From assembly GCA_025667525.1 (NCBI GenBank), contig CM046877.1, forward strand, positions 26,750,737 to 26,814,736: DNA of 64,000 nucleotides, written 5' to 3'. The translations under genes were made by a program, and so were the position numbers. The stretch's first letter is position 1. Each line of letters begins with the position of its first letter. This document shows, piece after piece, positions 25,005 to 35,725 of this stretch. Source of the DNA: Glebionis coronaria (lineage: Eukaryota > Streptophyta > Magnoliopsida > Asterales > Asteraceae). A model generated the notes under the pieces. The model did not search any database. It had not been told where the DNA came from and worked only from the letters and a program-made list of their open reading frames with translations.

Positions 25005-25570
25005 TCGTGTTCATTTATTTAATTGTGTATATTTATTTAAATTTATTTTTATTTATATCATATAAATAAATAAATAAATTTAAATAAATATATAAATTAT
25101 ATTTCTAACTTTGTTTTTAATGTGTCGTATTGTGTATATTTATTTAAATTCGTTTATTTATTTATATCATATAAATAAATAAACGAATTTAAATAAATAT
25201 ACAAATTATATTTCTAACTCTGTTTTCAATGTGTTGTATTGTGTATATTTATTTAAATTCGTTTATTTACTTATATCATATAAATAAATAAACAAATTTA
25301 AATAAATATAAAAATTATATTTTTAACTCTATTTTCAATGTGTTGTATTGTGTATATTTATTTAAATTTGTTTATTTATTTATATCATATAAATAAATAA
25401 AAAAATTTAAATAAATGTATAAATTCTATTTCTAACTCTATTTTTAATGTGTTGCACTGTATATATTTATTTAAATTCGTTTATTTATTTATATCATATA
25501 AATAAATAAACAAATTTAAATAAATATATACATTTTATTTCTAACTCTGTTTTCAATGTGTTGTATTTGA
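25005..25570. repeat. Hairpin-forming AT-rich minisatellite in intron, unit 1
   Basis: About five tandem units of roughly 111 bases. Each has two inverted arms around TATATCATATA (arm core AAATTCGTTTATTTA and its inverse), separated by a linker containing TCTAACTCTGTTTTCAATG. It lies inside the second intron of the Transposase_24-like gene. Confidence 0.85.
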
Positions 25571-25911
25571 TTGTAGAAAAATACGATCTCGCGCCGCACA
25601 GGAGCACCCCTCGGTGGCAGAATATTCATAATACCATTAATGCCGAGTTACAAAAAACATACAACACCAACAAGGCCACTCTGAAGCGAGATTACTGTAT
25701 AAAAGACTCCGAGACTGGAGAATACGATGTGGATCGAATTAGGCGGAACAGACCCGACGAGCACTCAGCTGAAGAGTAGAAAAACAAATAACGTTTTGGA
25801 CTGACCCTGGTAACAAGAAGAGATCCTTAACAAACAGCCAAAATCGGTCCAATGCACACTTCCCTCCCGGCATGGTTCTCGGTCGATCCCTCGCACTCGA
25901 CAGCTCATGGT

Positions 25912-26035
25912 AATTATTATTATTATTATTATTATTATTGATTTTACATTACTATTGTTTTTTATTTTTATTATTTTATTATTATTATTACTGATTTTTA
26001 TTATTTTATTATTATTATTATTGATTTTACATACA
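25912..26035. repeat. ATT trinucleotide tracts, unit 1
   Basis: Three ATT runs broken by GATTTTACAT-like spacers in the next intron. Unit 2 has the same at 34108-34240. Confidence 0.8.
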
Positions 26036-26965
26036 TATTATTATTTGCCGTTTTTTAATTAGATTGATCTTACTTGCGTGTGCATGTACAGAAAAAGGCG
26101 TCCGAAACCCAACAGGAGCTTTCAGAGATCGACATGTTCTATCGTTTGCACACGGATGAAAATGGTGTATTTTGCAGATGAGAACGCTCTCCAGTTGTAT
26201 GTAAGTATTCTTTTCAAAACACACTTTAATGAATCATTGATTAATAATCTAGCAACCTGAGTAATATATTTACTATCTTGTGTTATTGTCACTACACAGG
26301 ATCAGATGAGATGAGGGAGCTAGAGGCGACGGGTGAGCACACCACTTCCGAGATCAGCATGATGGTACGAGGAGGCAAGTTTCATGGCCACCGTCCTGGC
26401 GTGGGTATGGTATTGCCAGGATACGCCAGTTCTAGTCCGAGCTTTTCGTCACCCCCTGACACTCGTCGGGATGTTGATTTCTTGATGGGCCTGCTGAGAG
26501 CCGACGGCAGGTATAAAGATCATTTTTTGAGATATGTGAGTGCTGGTGCCAGCGGGAGCGGGAGTCGCCCGGGTGATGATGCTGAGGATCGGGAGGGTGG
26601 AGAGGATGGTGGAGATGACGCGAGCTAGTCGTGTCATATATGTGTTTGTTAGTATGGTACATTGTTTCTTTATGTTCATCTTGACTTGTTTCCCTATTAT
26701 CCTAAATTAGAACGCTTGTTTCCCTAGTATCCTTAACTATCCGGACTTATTCCTAGCATCCTTGACTAAATTAGAACGTTATATTATATTTTGGTGCAAG
26801 TTTGAACTTATTCCGCATTTGTGTTGATTTGTATTCCAAGTTTACTTTATATGTGTCTTTTGGTGAGTAAATACATGTTTTTGTTACAAGTTTTGGTAGA
26901 TTTTTTCCGGAAAAATTCTGGAAAACACCTGCTGTGCAGGCTATTTATAAAAAAACCTGCAGAGG

Positions 26966-27425
26966 TTTCCCCAGCGACATGTCGCTTGGGAAACTTTGGA
27001 AAATTGTTGACAAGTCAAACACAAAGTGTTGACAAGTCAAACGTATCGAATGTTTCCCCAGCGACATGTCGCTGGGAAACACTGAGAAATCGTGACAAGT
27101 CAACCACAAAGCGTTAACAAGTCAAACGTAAGGAAAGATTCCCCAGCGATATGTCACTGGGGAAACTTTGTAATTAGATAAGAAGATTAAGTTTAACTTA
27201 ATTTTTGCTGAATTAATAAAGATTTTCCCAGCGACATGTCGCTGGGGAAAATCTTTCCACCGTGGCAATCTATTTTTTAGGAAAATTCTGTGGGGCCCGC
27301 ATGTCGCTGGGGATACCTTTCTCATCGAGCGTACCCCAGCGAATTTCCCCAAGCGACATGTCGTTGGGGAAACGTATCTCCATCAAAAATTCGCTGGGGA
27401 AAAACCAAAATAATCGCTGGGGAAG
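26966..27425. repeat. Palindromic subterminal repeats of CACTA, unit 1
   Basis: Full or partial copies of the near-perfect palindrome CCCAGCGACATGTCGCTGGG at about 26968, 27051, 27137, 27223, 27300 and 27340, plus half sites TCGCTGGGGAA near 27393 and 27412. Spacing of the first four is 83-86 bases. Such repeats next to the terminal inverted repeat are the usual transposase-binding regions of CACTA elements. Confidence 0.85.
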
Positions 27426-27443
27426 TAGTCGATTGATGTAGTG

Positions 27444-28735
27444 AAAGAACAAGAATTAGATTCTTGTGATTCTAGCTTTTTAGGGTTTCTTTCACTTTTA
27501 GTTATTATTGTGGGAAAAAGGTTTGTTTTGAATGATGGTGAATTTGTTTACAAAGAAGACATTGTTTGGGGTTTTTCTAGGACAGGTTCTTTCACTATTA
27601 TAACTACAACTGGATTCTCATCATCTGTGCTTGCTAAAAGAGGTTTGCATTTTCATTGTTTATGCTTCATTTACTGGTTTATTGACCCGTGAAATTCACG
27701 GAACGTTAATAAACTGGTGATTGTGTTTTTATAAGAGATCAATTTATAAGAAACTTGAAATTGATCATATGTAAGTTGATGATACATAATCATTATGTTA
27801 TTCATTGTTTAAGTGACATACTTGACACCAACGATCATGTGTAAAATCAGTAAATATAATTGAAAAACTAAAGCTGATCGAAAAACGATATTTGGTATAT
27901 TAGCTTAGCATGTTGAAATATACGGTACACAAATGTTAGGGAAGATTGCACCGATGAACGACTTATTTTTAACATTTGATGTAAAATAGTAACATGCCTT
28001 TTGTCACTAACCAATTCAAGCAAATACAAATATTATTTCGTCGAATGTAATAAGGTGATAAGGTAAATATTGTTACAAATATACACGATATGTTGTAATA
28101 AGGTGAATATTGTTACAAATTCGAGAAAATTTTCCTTATATATAAAAAGAGGTAACTTTTGATTCCTTAAATCTGGTTCGACCGCATGAGTAGCAAACCG
28201 AATAACTGGATTATTTTGACTTGTGTGCATAGGAGGCGATGGATTTACAAAATGTTATGCAGAGTGATTTTTAATTTGATGGGATGAGTGTTCTAATTCA
28301 TGTTATATTTTTTCTAACTTAGGAATCAATGCACCAACTTCCCAATCTCTAGCGAATTATGTGTTGTTGGCGATTTTTTATGGTATCATTTTGATTAGCA
28401 GGCAGAAGGGTATGAAGGTTAGTATCGTTTATATAAGATTCGAAGGGTATTTGTCTCATGGCAGCTTGTTCTCTTTCTTCGAATTATTTGTAGTTTCACG
28501 TCTCTGAATATTTTTTTCTTATATGAGCATTTTGCAGGCAAAATGGTACTATTATCTACTTCTTGGAATTATAGACGTTGAGGCAAATTATCTTGGTAAG
28601 TTTTTAATTGGAATTAATGGTTGGGTCGGTAACAGTCAAAAGGGTAGATTTTGATTACAGATCAAAATGGTACAATCAAAGCCTCATGTTCCCGGAAATT
28701 GTAGGATAATTAGTCGTCTAGTATGATTGAAATAA
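27444..28735 (+). pseudogene. DUF914/SLC35F-like transporter, exons 1-3 only, unit 1
   Basis: Exon 1 (27532-27642), exon 2 (28323-28417, INAPTSQSLANYVLLAIFY) and exon 3 (28538-28595, AKWYYYLLLGIIDVEANYL) align with 35726-36814. Exon 1 is 111 bases against 112 in the full copy. A missing base near 27597 shifts the frame after LFGVFLGQVLSL, where the full copy reads FITSTGFSSS. After about 140 bases of intron 3 the sequence passes into a LINE 3' end at about 28738, so all later exons are absent. Confidence 0.85.
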
Positions 28736-28737
28736 TA

Positions 28738-30383
28738 GGGTTTTACAAAAGATTAGTGGGAAGCCGAGATACTATCTGAGCCCCCCACTCTTTTAGCTAT
28801 AACAAAACTAATCCTATTAAAAATATGAATAGTTGCACGTGCTCCGATGTCTTGAGTTACAGAGAACTTTCGAATCCGCTTCAGTAAATCCACGACATCC
28901 TTCTCTAATTCCCCAAGCGAAGAAATGTGAAGGGGAGAAAACCATATCCAATATCCGAACACTTAGACTCGTACATGACATGTTTACGGTTTGCAGCATT
29001 GGTCACAGCACGACCAGGCACAAATTAACCATTCTACTTTGTGTCAAAGGGGAGGATCCTGTCAAATCCACACACACATCAAGTCGTTTATCCCACGAGT
29101 AGAGTAACACATCTGCAGGACGTAGGGGGTTGTCCCGTCCTCCACCAAGCCCAATATTAACTTCTTTACCTGCCGAAATCGCCGACCTAAAACAGATGTC
29201 GAGAAGGGTATCACGTACAACATTATGCCGATGATTAATGCCAACCATACCAGCACATGATACATCATGATCTCCATAAGTATCCCCTGTAAAGTCCTTA
29301 GAGCACGTTGAACACGGCTTCGGAACAGAAAATAACGGAACACCTAATCGATAGCATGACACACAACAATCAGTCTTATCATTCGTAGTCTTTCCCAAAC
29401 CTGAAATCGGAACCACCCTAAGCCAGCCAGAAGTGTGATCTTCCATTTGTGATTGCCACAAAGCCATCTGTCGAGGGGATAAAGAAAAGGTAGATTCTGC
29501 AGTTTGAGTAACACGTGTGAAATATATATCTGCCAATTTCTTCATGAGTTTGGGGGCAGCGATCTCACTTGGATTACTTAAAAGGTTAATCTCCATTTTC
29601 GTATTAAACGCACACAATGCATCATCAAAGTTAGGCTCAGAAGTAACAAACCATACTGTAGAAGCAGCTTAGATTGCAAACTACCTGACTACAATCTAGA
29701 AGTAATAAATGCATAATTAACAAACATCACCTGCAGAATAGACGCCAAGACCAAAAAATCCAAAAGGTAAGGTGGCAAGTCCCCATTGGCAATCACCAAA
29801 CCCAGGTCCAGAAGCAGTTACAATATGTTCCAGCGCAGAACGAAGAGCCGCGTCAAAAGAATTTTGGGCCATCTCAAACACCCGTGGAGAACATGTACGC
29901 ATAGCAAAATAAAGTTTAGATATACCCGCACAAGAACGAAGCAGCAACAACTCACTTTGAGGGTCATTAATCCTAGCAACTGTTTCCATAAGCACAATGG
30001 TTTTGGCCACTCTCTTCATCACAAGCTCACTGCTGAAATCAAAATCCACACTAGCAGGTCCACCAAGTAATTTGAATCCATACAAGGGTCGAGAAATATT
30101 AGGCGGGAAAACACCCGCAAGCCTGCTTCTAGGATCTTCTTTTGGCCAAAAAACCTCAGTTTTATCAACGTTAAGATGCAAGCCACAAATAGGTCTATCC
30201 TCCATAATTAACTCTAAAACCTTTCCCACAACCAAAGTATCTCCAATAATCGTGCCATCGTCTAGATACTAAGCTTGTAGAGAAAGGCTAAAAGAGTCTC
30301 TAATCTTACATACCAAAGGTTGTAGCACTAAGGCAAAAAGCAAAGGGCCAAGTGGGTCACCCTGTTGCACTCCTTGGCATGAT
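28738..30383 (-). mobile_element. RTE-type LINE, 3' portion, unit 2
   Basis: Minus-strand LINE sequence with the complete 3' end at left, beginning near 28738 inside transporter intron 3. It runs to the reverse-transcriptase motif at 30383, where it fuses to CACTA DNA at the same base as in unit 1. Frames seen: 29717-30235 (LLGGPASVDFDF, LLLRSCAGISKLYFAMRTC) and 29003-29617 (CYRLGVPLFSVPKPCSTCSK, DVCVDLTGSSPLTQ). Frameshifts and stops break it. The C-terminal end can be followed in shifted frames to about 28760. Confidence 0.87.
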
Positions 30384-32525
30384 CGACCTAAAGAATATAA
30401 CTGGCCGGATGTAATCGAGGAGCAACATGCTAGATTGCTAAGGCGTTTTTCGGGTAAACATCCGAAACATGGGGGTGTAAAGATTTCCCGTAATGTTACA
30501 GTCGAGCTTAACTGGACTAAACGGTCTATTTTTTACGAGCTTGAGTATTGGCCTTTTATTTCACTAAGAAACAAATTAGACATCATGCATATCGAAAAAA
30601 AATGTTGGAGGCCATCTTGAACATTTTGTTAATGAATGACAAAAGTAAAGACACCGCAAAGGCAAGACAAGACTTGAAAAAGATGGGCATTCGAAGACCT
30701 TTGTGGCTAACCGTAAACCATAAGGGGAAGACTGTGAAGCCCCAGGTTGCGTATTCTTTAATAGCAGAGAACTGAAAAAGTTTAGTCAGTACATCAAAAG
30801 TGTTAAACTACCAGATGGGTTTGGGTCATGCTTCAAGCACAAAGTGACCGATAATGATACAAATATAACGGGCCTAAAGTCTCATGACTGTCATATAATG
30901 ATGCAACGTTTACTTCCTTACGGACTTCAAAATTACTTGCCCGAACATATTGCAAAACCAATAATCAATCTATGTTCCTTGTTTAAGAAACTCTGCTCTA
31001 CAACTTTGATGGAGGAGGACATGTTGAAAGCTTCGGTCAAGGTGGTTGAAATTCTATGCGAGTTTGAGAGCATATATCCTCCTGCTTTCTTTGACATTAT
31101 GATTCACTTGCCCATCCATTTAGCTCTTGAGGCTCTTGAAGGCGGGCCTATTCAACCCTGGTAGATGTATCCATTTGAAAGATTCATGAAGAAGCTAAAA
31201 GGTTATGTAAGAAATAAATCTAAGCCGGAAGGTTCGATCGCGGAGGGTTATGTTGTAGAATAAGCATTGACTATAAGTTCTCAATATTTTTTGGGTGTTA
31301 CCACGAAATTTAATCGTCCCGATCGTAATGTGGACCCCCTCCCTCAACGTGTGAGTTTCAGGTGTTCCGATCGGTATGCAAGCCGGTTGGTTTACTGTCC
31401 TTTCCTTATTTTCCTACCGAAGAGTACAAGAAAGCGAGATGGTATGTACTTAACAACAGTCCTGAGATCGACACGTACCAAGACCAGTTCCGGAGGTACG
31501 CGTTTTTTAATTTTGTAACTTTTTTTTCTTAACTTATCATTTCGACGAATTCTAATAGCATGAACGTTTTTCAGTTTATTTCCAGGAAAAAAAGAAAAAG
31601 ACATGCTAGAAGAATACCCCCACTGGCTTAAGACGCTTGTAAACTAACACTTATTTTGTGTACTTAAGTGTAAAAATAACCATATCATAATTTTTGTTTT
31701 CTATCTAATCCTATGTTCTTCATAGATCTTTGAACGTCACGCACAAAATCCCCAAGACCCAGAGATTAGCCCAACCAGCGAGTTATTCGCTTTAGATAAT
31801 TGACCATCAAAGGCTCCAATGTCAGTAAACTGTTGTGTAGTAGATGGTGTGAGGTATGTCGTGCAGAGCCGCGATGAACGTCGCGTAACTCAAAATAGCG
31901 GCGTTTGTTCGGCTGGCCCTGACGGGAAAACTAACACTTATGGTCAACTTCAAGAAATCCTCGAGTTTGACTATTTGTCTTTTAAATTTGCTTTGTTCAA
32001 AGTTAAGTGGTTCGACACTCGCAACAACGTTGGTAGAGTCAAGAAACTTACCGTTAGAAATGGAATGACACAAATCGTCGGCTCTGGTGAGTGGTGGAAA
32101 AGTGGACAATACATTCTCGCAACACAAGTCAAACAAGTCTTCTACCTTGTAGATCCGACCAAACCCAACGTGAAGGTCGTCGAACATGTTAATCATAAAA
32201 CGTTTTTGAACAACGGTGTAATCGTGGTAGAGAACGAACCTGATATTATACATTTGACAACTCATCTGATCTCCCACCTTCTACTAGTGATCTCCCACCT
32301 TCTACTAGTGGGAATGACTTCGGTAATTACACCTTCTATATAGATTTTCATATAGATGGTGAATCAATGGAGGTTGACGCACCGCCAGATAATGATGATG
32401 TTCCTAGCGAAGACGATGATGATGAAGACCCCCTTCCTCATGATTTAGCAGATTCTGATGTTGAAGACCTCATCAAAGATGATGATGGTGTTGAGAAATT
32501 TTATTCTAGTGACGAAGAAGATTAA
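30384..32525 (+). pseudogene. TNP2-like transposase pseudogene, unit 2
   Basis: Same gene piece as in unit 1, more decayed in the first part. It has a frameshift in the block around 30600, TGA at 30774, and TAA near 31261, plus the same TAG before MYPFERFMK (31162). The DUF4216-like part is better preserved: from 31819 it reads SVNCCVVDGVRYVVQSRDER, LFKVKWFDTRNNVGRVKKL, and ILATQVKQVFYLVDPTKPNV without interruption to about 32255, then shifts frame near the repeated CTCCCACCTTCTACTAGTGA. The acidic tail ends DEED with a stop at 32523. Confidence 0.85.
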
Positions 32526-32695
32526 CTTTGTGTTGTAACTTGCAAAATACACTTATATATTTGAATGAATGAATGAATGAAATTGTTGTGGATTGTTTAA
32601 ATGTGTAAATTTATTTTTGATATTTGGATTTGTGCATGCTTGTATTATTGTGTTCATGAATTTCTACATGTTATGCTAATTGTACCTGTATACAG

Positions 32696-34707
32696 ATGGC
32701 TGATGTTGCACGGGGACACGGCGGGGACGGTGGTGGCGAGGATCCTTCACGTCCACGTCCTCCATCATTCGGTTGCGCGGGTTGCTTCGTTAACCGGGGT
32801 AAGAATATCTGGATTATTGTAATACAAATTTGATACACATATTGAACTTGTTTGCCTTGAACTTTTATGACTTTATCACTCACTTGATTTTGCAGGAAAA
32901 GGAAAGCAAAAGCCCAATTTGGGCGGGAGGAGAGCCGACAGGGAGAATACCCGGGAAAAGACTCGTTGCCTGAAATTACTGGAGGCCGCGAATCACAACC
33001 GGCCAGTCGAGATCGACTTTGTACCCGCTAAAGATAACCTTGTTACACCTGTCGGCCCCTACGCAGAGCATTGGGGAAACTTATTCGGGGTGGTCGTTAG
33101 GGAAATACCTTTGTATTACCCTTCGTGGAACAAGGTCCCCGAAGGGTACAAGGCGGCGGCCAGGGAAGCTATTGAGGTAAGTTATCACTTTGTGTTTATT
33201 TAATTATCGTGTTCATTTATTTAATTGTGTATATTTATTTAAATTCGTTTTTTATTTATATCATATAAATAATAAACAAATTTAAATAAATATATAAATT
33301 ATATTTCTAACTCTGTTTTTAATGTGTTGTATTGTGTATATTTATTTAAATTCGTTTATTTATTTATATCATATAAATAAATAAACGAATTTAAATAAAT
33401 ATATAAATTATATTTCTAACTCTGTTTTCAATGTGTTGTATTGTTTATATTTATTTAAATTCATTTATTTCTTTATATCATATAAATATATAAACAAATT
33501 TAAATAAATATATAAATTATATTTTTAACTCTATTTTCAATGTGTTGTATTGTGTATATTTATTTAAATTCGTTTATTTATTTATATCATATAAATAAAC
33601 AAATTTAAATAAATATATAAATTATATTTCTAACTCTGTTTTTAATGTGTTGTATTGTGTATATTTATTTAAATTCGTTTATTTATTTATATCATATAAA
33701 TAAATAAATTTAAATAAAAATATAAATTATATTTCTAACTCTGTTTCCAATGTGTTGTATTTGATTGCAGGAAAAATACGATCTCACGCCGCACAGGAGC
33801 ACCCCTTGGTGGCAGAATATTCATAATACCATTAATACCGAGTTACAAAAAACATACAACACCAACAAGGCCACTCTGAAGCGAGATTACTGTATAAAAG
33901 ACCCCGAGACTGGAGAATACGATGTGGATCGAATTAGGCGGAGCAGACCCGACGAGCACTCAGCTGAAGAGTGGGAAAAACAAATAACGTTTTGGACTGA
34001 CCCTGGTAACAAGAAGAGATCCTTAACAAACAGCCAAAATCGGTCCAAGGCAACACTTCCCTCCGGACATGGTTCTCGGTCGATCCCTCGCACTCGACAG
34101 CTCATGGTAATTATTATTATTATTGATTTTACATTATTATTGTTTTTTTATTTTTATTATTTTATTATTATTATTATTGATTTTTATTTTTATTTTATTA
34201 TTATTATTATTATTATTATTGATTTTACATACATATTATTAATGCCATTTTTAATTAGATTGATCTTACTTGCGTGTGTATGTACAGAAAAAGGCGTCCG
34301 AAACCCAACAGGAGCTTTCAGAGATCGACATGTTCTATCGTTCGCACACGGATGAAAATGGTGTATTTGCAGATGAGAACGCTCTCCAGTTGTATGTAAG
34401 TATTCTGTTCAAAACACACTTTAATGAATCATTGATTAATAATCTAGCAACCTGACTAATATATTTACTATCTTGTGTTATTGTCACTACACAGGATCAG
34501 ATGAGGGAGCTAGAGGTGACGGGTGAGCACGCCACTTCCGAGATCAACAGGATGGTACGAGGAGGCAAGTTTCGCGGCCACCATCCTGGCGTGGGTATGG
34601 TATTGCCCGAATACGCCAGTTCTAGTCCAAGCTTTTCGTCACCCCCTGACACTTGTCGGGATGTTGATTTCTTGATGGGCCTGCTGGGAGCCGAAAAGCA
34701 GGTATAA
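32696..34707 (+). CDS. Transposase_24-like (TNPA/Ptta-En-Spm) protein, near-intact, unit 2
   Basis: Five exons join in frame with GT/AG borders: 32696-32798, 32896-33176, 33771-34106, 34288-34395 and 34495-34707, giving about 346 residues. The start MADVARGHGGDGGG is Gly-rich. The core has VGPYAEHWGNLFGVVVREIP, YYPSWNKVPEGYK, TLKRDYCIKDPETGEYD and EEWEKQITFWTDP, the pattern of the plant Transposase_24 family (PF03004). Later exons give KKASETQQELSEID and VRGGKFRGHHPGVGMVL. Near 34690 the reading differs from unit 1 and stops early (GAEKQV then TAA), removing an acidic tail of about 40 residues. The protein probably binds DNA within the CACTA element; this is family knowledge, not shown here. 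Intron 2 (33177-33770) is the hairpin minisatellite. Confidence 0.75.
33225..33760. repeat. Hairpin-forming AT-rich minisatellite in intron, unit 2
   Basis: About five units of 100-115 bases matching 25005-25570, each with inverted AT-rich arms around TATATCATATA. Unit lengths vary more here than in unit 1. Confidence 0.83.
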
Positions 34708-35165
34708 AGATCATTTTTCGAGATATGAGAGTGCTGGTGCCAGCGGGAACGGGAGTCGCCCGGGTGATGATGCTGAGGATCGGGAGGTGGAGAGGATGGT
34801 GGCGATGACGCGAGCTAGTCGTGTCATATATGTGTTTGTTAGTATGGTACATTGTTTCTTTATGTTCATCTTGACTTGTTTCCCTCTTATGCTAAATTAG
34901 AACGCTTGTTTCCCTAGTATCCTTAACTATCCAGACTTATTCCTAGTATCCTTGACTAAATAAGAACGTTATATTGTATTTTGGTGCAAGTTTGAACTTA
35001 TTCCACATTTGTGTTGATTTGTATTCCAAGTTTACTTTATATGTGTCTTTTGGTGAGTAAATGCAGGTTTTTGTTACAGGTTTTGGTAGATTTTTTCAGG
35101 AAAAATTCCGAAAAAAATCTGGAAAACGCCTGCTGTGCAGGCTATTTATAAAAAACATGCAGAGG

Positions 35166-35620
35166 TTTCCCCAGCGACATGTCGCTGGGGAAACTTTGGA
35201 AAATCGTTGACAAGTCAAACGTATCGAATGTTTCCCCAGCGACATGTCGCTGGGGAAACACTGAGAAATCGTTGACAAGTCAACCACAAAGCGTTGACAT
35301 GTCAGACGTAAGGAAAGATTCCCCAGCGACATGTCGCTGGGGAAACTTTGTAATTAGCTGAGAAGATTAAGTTTAACTTAATTTTTGCTGATCTAATAAA
35401 GGTTTTCCCCAGCGACATGTCGCTGGGGAAAATCTTGCCACCGTGCCAATCTATTTTTTCAGGAAAAGTCTGTGGGGCCCGCATGTCACTGGGGTAAGTC
35501 GTTGGGATACCTTTCTCATCGAGCGTACCCCAGAGAATTTTCCCCAACGACATGTCGCTGGGGAAACGTATCCCCATCAAAAAGTCGCTGGGGAAAAGCC
35601 AAAATAATCGCTGGGGAAGG
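35166..35620. repeat. Palindromic subterminal repeats of CACTA, unit 2
   Basis: Complete palindromes CCCAGCGACATGTCGCTGGG at about 35168, 35233, 35320 and 35407, a variant at about 35540, and half sites near 35583 and 35608. One palindrome interval is 65 bases where unit 1 has 83, because a short spacer copy is lost. Confidence 0.86.
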
Positions 35621-35725
35621 AGTCGATTGTTGTAGTGAAAGAACAAGAATTAGGTTCTTGTGATTCTAGCTTTTTGGGGTTTCTTTCACTTTTAGTTATT
35701 ATTGTCGGAAAAAAGTTTGTTTTGA

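Larger units (their letters stand above)
24487..26628 (+). pseudogene. Transposase_24-like (TNPA/Ptta-En-Spm) gene, broken, unit 1
   Basis: Five exon-like blocks match the better copy at 32696-34707: a Gly/Pro-rich start (24487), LGGRKADRENTRDKTRFLKL (about 24712), the block with HRSTPRWQNIHNT (about 25580), KKRRPKPNRSFQR in a shifted frame (about 26090), and the C-terminal block with VRGGKFHGHRPGVGMVL (26278-26628). Damage includes an extra G in the run near 24890, a stop at the GAAGAG-TAG near 25778, an extra T near 26170, and small insertions. The C-terminal block reads further here than in unit 2, into an acidic Gly-rich tail. In En/Spm-type elements the companion protein binds subterminal repeats. 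Confidence 0.8.
22152..27443 (+). mobile_element. CACTA transposon, right part, unit 1
   Basis: Contains the 3' part of a TNP2-like transposase gene, a Transposase_24-like second gene, palindromic subterminal repeats (26966-27425), and a right end reading GTAGTG, the inverse of CACTAC. The left end is missing; LINE sequence replaces it at 22151. The right end lies directly before transporter upstream sequence. Confidence 0.87.
20925..28735. repeat. Tandem duplication unit 1
   Basis: Collinear with 29156-36945, period about 8.2 kb. Holds an antisense LINE fragment, the right part of a CACTA element and transporter exons 1-3. Indels and substitutions are clearly more frequent than between segments A and B, so this duplication looks older. 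Confidence 0.88.
30384..35637 (+). mobile_element. CACTA transposon, right part, unit 2
   Basis: Copy of 22152-27443. The right terminus reads AGTCGATTGTTGTAGTG, the inverse of CACTACAACAATCGACT, a canonical CACTA end. The left half is missing. The terminus sits 88 bases before the transporter ATG at 35726. Confidence 0.88.

Noticed and set aside
25005..25570. CRISPR-like array
   Set aside because: Units are adjacent, internally palindromic and AT-rich, with no unique spacers; a plant intron minisatellite.
26966..27425. CRISPR-like regularly spaced palindromes
   Set aside because: The spacers are themselves repeated and the block adjoins a CACTA terminus; these are subterminal repeats.
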